NCBI GenBank assembly: GCA_945952425.1
Contig: CAMFIX010000250.1
Coordinates: 1-5,099 of the forward strand
DNA length: 5,099 nt
Direction: 5' to 3'
From: an uncultured Pseudorhodobacter sp.
Lineage (GTDB): Bacteria > Pseudomonadota > Alphaproteobacteria > Rhodobacterales > Rhodobacteraceae
Shown: piece after piece, positions 1 to 5,099 of the stretch
How positions within the stretch are numbered: the first letter of the stretch is position 1
How the letters are laid out: each line of letters begins with the position of its first letter
Program-made: the position numbers and the translations under genes
The notes under the pieces: generated by a model
Databases searched by the model: none
The model's input: the letters and a program-made list of their open reading frames with translations, nothing else
What the model was told of the DNA's origin: nothing

Positions 1-28
1 GGGCTGCGGACAGGGTCGGATCAGGCAT
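1..28 (-). CDS. Start of a further tail gene, cut by the window edge
   Basis: ATG at 28-26 opens a frame reading MPDPTLSAA before the sequence ends. It overlaps the last codons of the minor tail gene (AATGCCTGA) in another frame, and GGAGGT lies five bases before the ATG, so this is a convincing start. Nine residues cannot establish function. The opening resembles DUF1833-type phage tail proteins, often encoded shortly after the tape measure and before the tip peptidase and tip attachment genes; I hold that only as a guess. Confidence 0.6.
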
Positions 29-935
29 TGCGCACCTCCATCTGGCCCTTCACGGTCCAGATCAGACCGGGACCGGCATTGGCCTGGTACGGGCCGTTGA
101 ACCGGGCCTCGGCGCGGATCAGGCCTCCGCCGGTGGCAACCGGCATCACGGTCCAGGCGCCGCCACCGGCCGCGCCAAGCGCCTTGCCGTCCGCATCCGA
201 AGGCACGAAGAGATCGAAGCCCGTGGCGATCCGGGCCTGCACTTCGGCGACGTCGAGCCCCTTGGCCGGATCGCCGGTATAGGTGCCCGCGCCGGTGTCA
301 TCGCGCACCGCGATGTGCAGGATCGGCGTGAAGCTCCCGACGCCGACGTTTGCGATGATGGTGACGCGGTACCAGCCGTTGCCGCGGTCCTCGATCGTGC
401 TGGCGATCAGGCCGGAGGTGTTTTCCATGGCGCCGGTCGCCAGGTTGAACTCGGCATAGATGTTGGTGCCGGTGCGATCGTCAATCGAGAGCCGCCCGCG
501 CGACCGACTGTAGCCGCGCAAGGTCGCGCGGAAGAGGACCACGGCCGAGTCGATCGCGAGGCTGGCCCGCGCCAGGTTGAACCGATGGATGCCAGTGGCC
601 GAGGTCTCCAGGATGCGATCGACGATCAGCCCTTCCGGCGAAATCGCAGCCCCGACCGCGCGGCTGGCATTGGTAGGTCCGGTCCAGATGGACAGATCAT
701 CGCTCGCGCCAGCCAGGCTGACGGCTTTGTCCGAGTGCCACAGGCGGAACGCCTTGAACTCGGGATCTGTCATCCGCCATTCGAAATCGACCAGGTCGAG
801 GTCGGCATTGCTGATCCGGCGGTTGCGCTTCGCACCGGCGGACATCGCCGTCCGCATGACCTGATCGACCGGCGTCAGGCCATAGCCGGGGGCGGATGCG
901 ACAGGCAGAGTGTCGGGCCAGCGGCGGGTGCTCAT
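21..935 (-). CDS. Minor (distal-type) tail protein with a probable inserted beta-sandwich domain (304 aa)
   Basis: Predicted component of the distal tail, encoded directly after the tape measure. Residues 1-70 (RRWPDTLPVASAPGYGLTPV, then MRTAMSAGAKRNRRIS, then FEWRMTDPEFKAFRLWH) and residues 249-304 (LGAAGGGAWTVMPV, EARFNGPY, GLIWTVKGQMEVRNA) look like the two halves of a small alphaproteobacterial/pseudomonad phage tail protein, usually about 130 residues as I recall it. Between them, about residues 73-241, lies a separate beta-rich region. Its patterns (WTGPTNASR, a run of short beta strands, YAEFNLATGAM, and IEDRGNGWYRVTI at 181-193) are typical of jelly-roll, carbohydrate-binding-like modules found in phage tail and head-fibre proteins. 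The ATG at 935 overlaps the tape measure stop, with GAGGG seven bases before it. The tail role is well supported by position and termini; the insert reading and any glycan-binding function are inference from remembered family patterns. Confidence 0.75.
   Translation of the reverse strand: MSTRRWPDTLPVASAPGYGLTPVDQVMRTAMSAGAKRNRRISNADLDLVDFEWRMTDPEFKAFRLWHSDKAVSLAGASDDLSIWTGPTNASRAVGAAISPEGLIVDRILETSATGIHRFNLARASLAIDSAVVLFRATLRGYSRSRGRLSIDDRTGTNIYAEFNLATGAMENTSGLIASTIEDRGNGWYRVTIIANVGVGSFTPILHIAVRDDTGAGTYTGDPAKGLDVAEVQARIATGFDLFVPSDADGKALGAAGGGAWTVMPVATGGGLIRAEARFNGPYQANAGPGLIWTVKGQMEVRNA
34..39 (-). promoter_or_regulatory. Shine-Dalgarno GGAGGT for the truncated gene starting at 28
   Basis: The minus strand reads GGAGGT, five bases, then ATG at 28-26. 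This is the strongest ribosome binding site in the window, and it lies inside the 3' end of the minor tail gene. It fixes the start of the following gene and suggests that gene can be initiated strongly on its own. Confidence 0.75.
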
Positions 936-3724
936 CGCGTGGCCCTCGGCAGACCGTAACTGGCCGTAACGGCCGTGTTCAGCGGGCCTCTGCCGCTGCG
1001 GATATTGCCCGCGAGGCGGCTTTCGATCGCCTCGAACATGACGTCGAGGTTGAACCCGGTGTGATCGACCCGCTCTTTCACCGTGCCGGTATGGCCTGCG
1101 GGCGGCGTGATGTTGACCGCGATCTTGGGCATTGCGGCCGCAGTCCCGCCCCCGCTGCCCCCGTCGTAGACCGGATCGCTGACCCGGCTTTTACCGAAGA
1201 CATTGCCCTTGGCGAAGGCAATCGGGGCGAGGTCCATCCCGTTCGGCCCGAGGTCGGGCACCTGGACGCCAAGGCGCCCATCGCGGCCCCGGATCAGGGG
1301 CAGCCGGGTCTCGCGGCCTGCCATCATCGCCAGCACGCCCCCGTCGCCCACCGGCATGATGGCTTCGTCGCCTGCCTCGGCCATCAGACCGATCCCATCG
1401 CGCATCGGGAAGAGCGTGGGCTTGGACAGCACCTGGTTGCGATGAGCCGACAGCGGCGCGGCATCGGGCACACCGCCCTTGGCATGCGCGGTGACGGTCG
1501 GAACGGCGGCAACCGCGAACCCCGGAATGCCGATGGCGCTGAAGATGGAGTTCATCAGGGGCTCGAAGAAGCCCGTTACGGCCTTGTCGGCAGCCATCTT
1601 CGCCAGGGTGGCAACGACGAAATCCCCGAAGGAGGCGATGGCCTCCTTGCCGGATTCGGTCCCCTTGATGAACTCCTCGATCGGCGAGCGCAGCCCGTCT
1701 GCCATGGTCTTGCTGAAATCCTTGACCGACTGGCCCATGATGTCGACGGCGCTCAGCAGATGCGTCTTCAGCTCGGCCGCGGCCTTCTGACCAGCTGGGC
1801 CCAGCTGCTCGAGCTTGGCGATGATCAGCCCCAGATCGTCGTTGGCCTTCAGCCGCGCATCGTCGATGGCCTTGGAGCCCTCGGCCGTGCTCATCAGCCC
1901 CGCCTTGACCTTCTCCTGGATCGCCGAGACCTGGGCGTCCAGCTCGGCCAGGGTCTTTTTCGCATCCGCCGACAGATCCGCAGGCGTGCCCTGTTTCGGC
2001 TTGCCGCCAGCCCCGCCCGACCCCGGCAAGGGGTGATCCTTGCGCCACTGGGCCTCGCGCGCTGCGATGCTCGCCGAGGTGTCCGCCTCAACCTGACCCG
2101 CCGCCGCATACCGCCGCAGGTCGCCGGCAGCCTGTTCGCGCACGTCGTTTTCGCGGGAGGTGAGCGCCGGTGCCAACTGCGCCCGCTTTTCAGCGATCTG
2201 ACCATCCAGCCGGGCCATATCGGGTGTCTTGCCGGCTTCCAGCGCCGCGAGCTGTACCTGCTTGCCGATATTGCTGAAGTTCATATTCGCAATCGTGGCT
2301 TCGAGGCTTTGTGCGACCCCAAGCGCCCGATCGAGGGCAGTCTCAAGGCCACCGGCGGAGGCTGCCGCGCCGTCGAGGCCCGAGATGATCGGAAGGGTGC
2401 CGTCGGCGATCTCGCGCATGATGTCGGCGTTGGCCTGCTGCTTGGCATGAAGCACATCCAGCTTCGCCTGGATCACATCGTACTCGGCCGAGTTCCTCTG
2501 AAGCGCGCGCTGCTGCTCCTCCAGCTGCTTGGTTTCATCCCTCAGGGCGCCCTGCACAGTTTCGATCATCGAGAGATAGTCTGTCGGATCGACATCCAAG
2601 CTATGCGAGGCGAGCTGCGCCTGCTGCCGCGCCTGGGCATCACGCAGGGCAGTCAATTGAGCCAGGCGCGCCTGGACTGCTGCGAAGGCCCGGTCGGCCT
2701 CGGCCTGCATCTCGTCGTTTGCGGCCTTGGCTGCCTTCTGCTTCTCCAGAGCGTCGATCTCGTCCAAACGCATCAGGGCGGCGCGGGCACGAGCCTCTGA
2801 TTGGATGCCCGCGATGACCGCGGCATTTCCGGATTGCACTGCGGCGACATAAGCCGCGTGCAGCGAGGTCACCTCGGACAGATCCTTTTCCAAGGCCGAG
2901 AAGCTCTCGGCATAGGCCTTGTTGGCATCGGCGGCGGTTTCGGCAGCGGTTTTTCCGGCGCCAAAGGCCTGGACGATCATCGGCAGGGCGACGGTCGCGA
3001 CGATCGAGGCGACGATGGCGATGTTGCCGAACCCCAGGGCAATGTCGGGCAGCTGGATGGCGAGGGCCTGCAGCCAGTTGCCGGTGGCGGCGCCTTGCTG
3101 CACGACCTGGCTCAGCTGCTGGCCCAACATGCGCGTGCCACCGGCGGCGGCGAAGGCACTCTTGGCCACCTTTTCCTGCTCGGCGATCATGGGCGTGAGC
3201 TTGGCGCGCGCCTGGTCGGCGATCAGGTTCGCTTCTTGCTGGGTCAGGATGCCAGCCTTCACCGCATCGGCCACCTGCTTCTGGGCGGTGGCCAGCATCT
3301 CCTGGGCGGTGATCGCGGGGGCGACGCGCTGGCGCAGCTGCTCGATCTCGGCCGCCAGCGCCGCGGCCGCGGCGATCTCGTCCCGGGTCGCTTCGGTCAC
3401 CGTGGTCTGGATGCCAGCGAGGCGCGTCATATCGACGCCAACGGCACCGACCGCGCCCCCCAGATGGGTCTGGGCTGCGGCCAGCGCCGTCGCGCTGCGC
3501 GATTGCGCATCCAGCCCCGCCCGGATCGTGTCGAGGGTCGGTGCGATCGTGGCCAGGGCGACCGGCGTCGGGATCATCAAGGCGGAGCCCAAGCCCTTGC
3601 CCGCCGTGCTGGCCGCACCGGCCGCCGTGGTCAGCTTGCCGATTTCCGCCTCAAGGGACTGGATACCCGCCTTGGCAGCGGCCACCTCCGCCTCGACGCG
3701 CGCCCGCAGGACAACTTCCGTCAT
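932..3724 (-). CDS. Tail tape measure protein, lambda gpH type (930 aa)
   Basis: Sets tail length, fills the tube lumen and is ejected ahead of the DNA. Visible layout: residues 1-35 and about 105-185 are Ala/Glu-rich helical or coiled-coil sequence. Residues 195-232 (GQQLSQVVQQGAATGNWLQA, then LAIQLPDIALGFG) resemble the conserved N-terminal box of lambda-type tape measures, leading into a hydrophobic segment at about 224-252. Residues 305-435 are a long charged coiled coil. Residues 565-585 are a Gly/Pro/Lys linker. Residues 699-745 are a second hydrophobic stretch. Residues 746-820 (AKGGVPDAAPLSAHRNQVLS, then AEAGDEAIMPV and GRDGRLGVQV) match the C-terminal tape_meas_lam_C-like motif; in lambda this region is cleaved during tail maturation. 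At about 0.15 nm per residue the tail would be near 140 nm. The ATG at 3724 overlaps the fusion stop (ATGA), with GGGTGGAAGA just before it as a moderate ribosome site. The stop overlaps the next gene in the same way. This is the most secure call in the window. Confidence 0.95.
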   Translation of the reverse strand: MTEVVLRARVEAEVAAAKAGIQSLEAEIGKLTTAAGAASTAGKGLGSALMIPTPVALATIAPTLDTIRAGLDAQSRSATALAAAQTHLGGAVGAVGVDMTRLAGIQTTVTEATRDEIAAAAALAAEIEQLRQRVAPAITAQEMLATAQKQVADAVKAGILTQQEANLIADQARAKLTPMIAEQEKVAKSAFAAAGGTRMLGQQLSQVVQQGAATGNWLQALAIQLPDIALGFGNIAIVASIVATVALPMIVQAFGAGKTAAETAADANKAYAESFSALEKDLSEVTSLHAAYVAAVQSGNAAVIAGIQSEARARAALMRLDEIDALEKQKAAKAANDEMQAEADRAFAAVQARLAQLTALRDAQARQQAQLASHSLDVDPTDYLSMIETVQGALRDETKQLEEQQRALQRNSAEYDVIQAKLDVLHAKQQANADIMREIADGTLPIISGLDGAAASAGGLETALDRALGVAQSLEATIANMNFSNIGKQVQLAALEAGKTPDMARLDGQIAEKRAQLAPALTSRENDVREQAAGDLRRYAAAGQVEADTSASIAAREAQWRKDHPLPGSGGAGGKPKQGTPADLSADAKKTLAELDAQVSAIQEKVKAGLMSTAEGSKAIDDARLKANDDLGLIIAKLEQLGPAGQKAAAELKTHLLSAVDIMGQSVKDFSKTMADGLRSPIEEFIKGTESGKEAIASFGDFVVATLAKMAADKAVTGFFEPLMNSIFSAIGIPGFAVAAVPTVTAHAKGGVPDAAPLSAHRNQVLSKPTLFPMRDGIGLMAEAGDEAIMPVGDGGVLAMMAGRETRLPLIRGRDGRLGVQVPDLGPNGMDLAPIAFAKGNVFGKSRVSDPVYDGGSGGGTAAAMPKIAVNITPPAGHTGTVKERVDHTGFNLDVMFEAIESRLAGNIRSGRGPLNTAVTASYGLPRATR
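943..947 (-). promoter_or_regulatory. Shine-Dalgarno GAGGG for the minor tail gene
   Basis: GAGGG lies seven bases before the ATG at 935, within the last codons of the tape measure gene. Together with the ATGA overlap it decides this start against later in-frame ATGs such as Met27 and Met31. Confidence 0.6.
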
Positions 3725-4385
3725 TCTTCCACCCTGATTCCCAGGGCCTCCAGCGAGGCCCGCCAGCTGTCGCGCATGTCGCGGCGCTCAGCCTTTTCAT
3801 CCCGGCCTGCGCCGCGCTCCTCGATCCATCTCTCGGCTTCGGGCCCGGATGCGTGAAACGCGACCCGCGCCGCGTTCATGGCCCTGATCTCGCGGGCGGC
3901 ATCGACCTCCCGAAACCCGGCCGCGAGCGCCAGCAGCTGCGCGAGCGTCAGCTCGAGGCAGGCGCGGAGGTCGTATCCGTGGCTTGCGAAGAAGGCGAAG
4001 ATGGTGCCGTAACGGCCTCCTGCATCGCCGTCATCATCCCCTTCGCGCCCGCCGCCGCCTTCGTCATCGCCGGCCGCAGGCGTCGGATGAAAAAATCCCC
4101 GTTCACCTCATAGATCGCCGCCAGCAGCGCGACGGTTTCGTCCTGGTAGAGGCGGCCCACCAGGTCGCGCTTGAAGCCCGCGGCGCAAAGCGTCTCGATG
4201 GCGGCCTCGGGCTGCTGCTCGAGGATCGAGAAGTAATCGGCGACATAGAGGCTGCCAGTGATCGGCCCGCAGGCCTTGGTGAAGGCCGGCAACTGGCCGA
4301 GGCGCAGCGGCAGCACTTCCAGGCGCGTGCCGTCGGCCAGCTCCACGACGCGCGCGATCGGGGCGAAGGTTTCCAGGTCGCTCAT
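3721..4385 (-). CDS. Tail assembly chaperone, long -1 frameshift fusion (lambda gpGT analogue)
   Basis: Predicted 221-residue fusion made when ribosomes slip back one base at the T TTT TTC heptamer (4095 to 4089). The first 99 residues are shared with the short form; 122 more are read from 4089 to 3724, with TGA at 3723-3721. The -1 frame is closed by a TGA at 4110-4108, only four sense codons before the heptamer. It has no ATG, GTG or TTG until the ATG at 3879, so the frameshift is the natural entry. The extension begins HPTPAAGDDEGGGGREGDDD, a Gly/Asp-rich linker, followed by a helical domain (RYGTIFAFFASHGYDLRA, then LELTLAQLLALAAGF) and a charged, Trp-containing C-terminal part (ERWIEERGAGRDEKAERRD). 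In lambda the T extension recruits tube protein and tape measure. The stop overlaps the tape measure ATG as ATGA, so the fusion bridges both neighbours. An automatic caller might report only a 52-codon ORF from 3879 here. Confidence 0.83.
3948..4385 (-). CDS. Tail assembly chaperone, short zero-frame form (lambda gpG analogue)
   Basis: Predicted cytoplasmic chaperone of tail assembly. In lambda the corresponding gpG keeps the tape measure protein soluble while the tube grows around it; it is absent from the finished virion. The product is 145 residues, from MSDLETFAPIARVVELADG to a Ser/Thr/Ala/Pro-rich tail ending TTSAPASS. The ATG at 4385 was chosen because it overlaps the tube gene stop as ATGA. 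The frame stays open another 226 codons upstream, but that part lies over the tube gene in another frame and reads as Arg/His-rich shadow. No strong Shine-Dalgarno is seen before the ATG, so translation probably depends on the tube gene. Residues 1-105 look folded (VEVLPLRLGQLP-like beta start, then helices such as DETVALLAAIYEV). Phe98-Phe99 sit on the slippery heptamer. The residues after it, low in complexity, are read only by ribosomes that do not shift. The function is assigned mainly from gene order and the frameshift, since sequences of this family diverge greatly. Confidence 0.82.
   Translation of the reverse strand: MSDLETFAPIARVVELADGTRLEVLPLRLGQLPAFTKACGPITGSLYVADYFSILEQQPEAAIETLCAAGFKRDLVGRLYQDETVALLAAIYEVNGDFFIRRLRPAMTKAAAGAKGMMTAMQEAVTAPSSPSSQATDTTSAPASS
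4046..4082 (-). other. Candidate frameshift-stimulating hairpin
   Basis: Six bases after the slippery heptamer, CGCCTGC (4082-4076) can pair with GCGGGCG (4052-4046) to give seven base pairs including one G-U, closing a 23-base loop that itself contains the self-complementary GCCGGC. The spacing fits the 5-9 bases usual for stimulatory structures. In a G+C-rich sequence such pairing arises easily by chance, and other folds or pseudoknots are possible, so this is tentative. Confidence 0.3.
4089..4095 (-). promoter_or_regulatory. Programmed -1 ribosomal frameshift slippery heptamer (T TTT TTC)
   Basis: Read on the minus strand, the mRNA is GAT TTT TTC ATC in the chaperone zero frame, giving X XXY YYZ with X = Y = T and Z = C, in exact phase. 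After a one-base slip both tRNA-Phe can re-pair (TTT TTT), and the next codon is CAT in the frame that ends at 3721. The run of six T is the longest A/T homopolymer I see in this G+C-rich window. A transcriptional slippage site is less likely because six bases is short for that mechanism. Confidence 0.87.
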
Positions 4386-5099
4386 TTGAAGACCAGGGTC
4401 AGCTCGTTGTCGGCGCCCTGGGGCACATAGCCGAGGTCCACGTCGAACATGAGGCGCGACTTCTCGGGGGCGCGCTTCATGCCGTACCGCTGGACACGCC
4501 CGCCATGGACGATGATCCGCTTGCCGGCCGTGCTGCCATGGACGAACGACATTGTCGTGGTGGCGACGGCGCGGATGTCGGACAGCCACTGCACCTCGTC
4601 CGTTTCGGAGAGCGCGACGCGCATCTTGCCGGTGACCTTGCGATGGCCGATACCGATGTCCTCGCCGCCAAGCATCGGGAAGTGCTCGATCTCGTTGGCA
4701 TAGTCGATGGTGAGGCCCTTGGACTTGTAGGCAGTCCCGCCCGTGACGTTGCCGGCGGTGAGCGTCGAGCCAAATCGGATGTCGCCCGAGGCGGCATCGG
4801 TCACGACCTCGGGCAGCTTGAAGGCCGAGAAATCGACCGCGGGCATGGCCATGGCGCTTTCGGTGCGTGCGAGCGACCAGATCTCGAATTCGGCCGTCGG
4901 CCGACCCATGGCGGATAGGTCCAGCTTGAACTTGCCGCGGCCGCCGCGCGAGACATACCTCACGCCATCGTTGTGGAACCGTTGGGTGACGCTGCCGGTA
5001 TTCTGCGACATCGGCGTGTATTCCACGCGGCTGCCGGCATAGATCGTCTCCTGCATCCCGCAAGCGATCAGCAAGGGGCCGATGGCCGGGGGCACGCCA
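4382..5099 (-). CDS. Phage tail tube (major tail) protein, 5' end missing
   Basis: Structural subunit that polymerises into the hollow tube of a non-contractile tail, through which DNA passes during infection. About 238 codons are visible. The reading frame is open to the window edge. The GTG at 5095 is preceded in frame by a Gly codon and reads naturally as an internal Val in a Gly-Val-Pro-Pro-Ala-Ile-Gly segment, so I treat the true start as lying outside the window. The pattern PPAIGPLLIACGM, then VEYTPMS, a DGVRYVSRGGRGKFKL strand pair, FEIWSLA, and a C-terminus ending NELTLVFK resembles tail tube proteins of alphaproteobacterial siphophages (Phage_tube_2-like, from memory). Such proteins are commonly about 300 residues, so some 60 N-terminal residues are probably missing. 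There is no signal peptide or membrane segment in the visible part. Its TGA overlaps the chaperone ATG as ATGA, indicating translational coupling. Position just before a chaperone and tape measure supports the assignment. Confidence 0.85.
   Translation of the reverse strand, partial: GVPPAIGPLLIACGMQETIYAGSRVEYTPMSQNTGSVTQRFHNDGVRYVSRGGRGKFKLDLSAMGRPTAEFEIWSLARTESAMAMPAVDFSAFKLPEVVTDAASGDIRFGSTLTAGNVTGGTAYKSKGLTIDYANEIEHFPMLGGEDIGIGHRKVTGKMRVALSETDEVQWLSDIRAVATTTMSFVHGSTAGKRIIVHGGRVQRYGMKRAPEKSRLMFDVDLGYVPQGADNELTLVFK

Noticed and set aside
1941..1970. Five-T runs on the plus strand near 1956 and 2950 as terminators.
   Set aside because: They lie inside the tape measure coding sequence, have no clear hairpin before them, and are on the strand opposite to transcription.
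896..2800. Long plus-strand open frame (634 codons) opposite the tape measure gene.
   Set aside because: Its translation is rich in Arg, Gly, His and Asp with no recognisable domain, as expected for the antisense of a G+C-rich coding gene; the minus strand carries a clear tape measure protein.
2801..3856. Plus-strand open frames (351 and 272 codons) opposite the 5' part of the tape measure.
   Set aside because: Low-complexity Gly/Arg/Leu or Ala/Ser sequence with no family pattern; they lie opposite a well-supported gene and break the single-strand operon layout.
3721..3879. Separate 52-codon gene starting at ATG 3879 before the tape measure.
   Set aside because: I see no convincing ribosome site for it, and the open frame extends upstream without a stop to the slippery heptamer. 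It is better explained as the C-terminal end of the frameshift fusion.
4089..4095. Sequencing error or true frameshift mutation in the chaperone gene at the T run.
   Set aside because: The heptamer is in exact slippery phase, both frames end in sensible places, and the position matches the known programmed frameshift of tail chaperones. A homopolymer error cannot be fully excluded from sequence alone.
4386..5063. Upstream extension of the chaperone frame over the tube gene (open frame starting at 5063).
   Set aside because: Arg/His/Gly-rich out-of-frame sequence over a well-supported tube gene. The real start is the ATG at 4385, marked by the ATGA overlap.
1..5099. Gene transfer agent of the Rhodobacterales type.
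   Set aside because: The lambda-type 930-residue tape measure is far longer than the short tape measure known for RcGTA, and the frameshift chaperone plus minor tail genes fit an ordinary siphophage or prophage tail. Head genes outside the window would settle it.

Overview
The window is part of the tail-structure module of a non-contractile (siphovirus-type) tailed phage, most likely a prophage. Every supported gene is on the minus strand, so the transcription order runs from base 5099 down to base 1. The sequence is roughly two-thirds G+C, with strong G/C third-position bias. Together with the style of the tail proteins, this suggests an alphaproteobacterial host such as a Rhodobacter/Paracoccus relative. 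That host is an inference: no host gene is present.

Layout in transcription order: (1) a tail tube (major tail) protein, cut at its 5' end by the window edge; (2) a tail assembly chaperone made in two forms, a 145-residue zero-frame product and a 221-residue product from a programmed -1 ribosomal frameshift at a T TTT TTC heptamer; (3) a 930-residue lambda-type tape measure protein; (4) a 304-residue minor (distal-type) tail protein that appears to carry a carbohydrate-binding-like beta-sandwich inserted in its middle; (5) the first nine codons of another tail gene behind a strong Shine-Dalgarno site, running off base 1.

The genes are packed with no spacers. ATGA stop/start overlaps join tube to chaperone, frameshifted chaperone to tape measure, and tape measure to minor tail protein, and a short overlap joins minor tail protein to the last gene. 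This is one translationally coupled transcription unit. There is no internal promoter, terminator, RNA gene, insertion sequence or CRISPR array, and no gene-free stretch over 300 bases. The apparent 225-base gap between the zero-frame chaperone stop and the tape measure start is filled by the -1-frame extension.

By analogy with phage lambda G/GT and H, the chaperone pair coats and stabilises the tape measure, tube subunits polymerise along it, and the minor tail proteins build the distal tip that meets the host. The most informative signal is the frameshift cassette. The second is the inserted domain, a plausible host-surface or glycan-binding module at the tail tip. I found no sign of a wholly new system such as defence genes or a mobile element.
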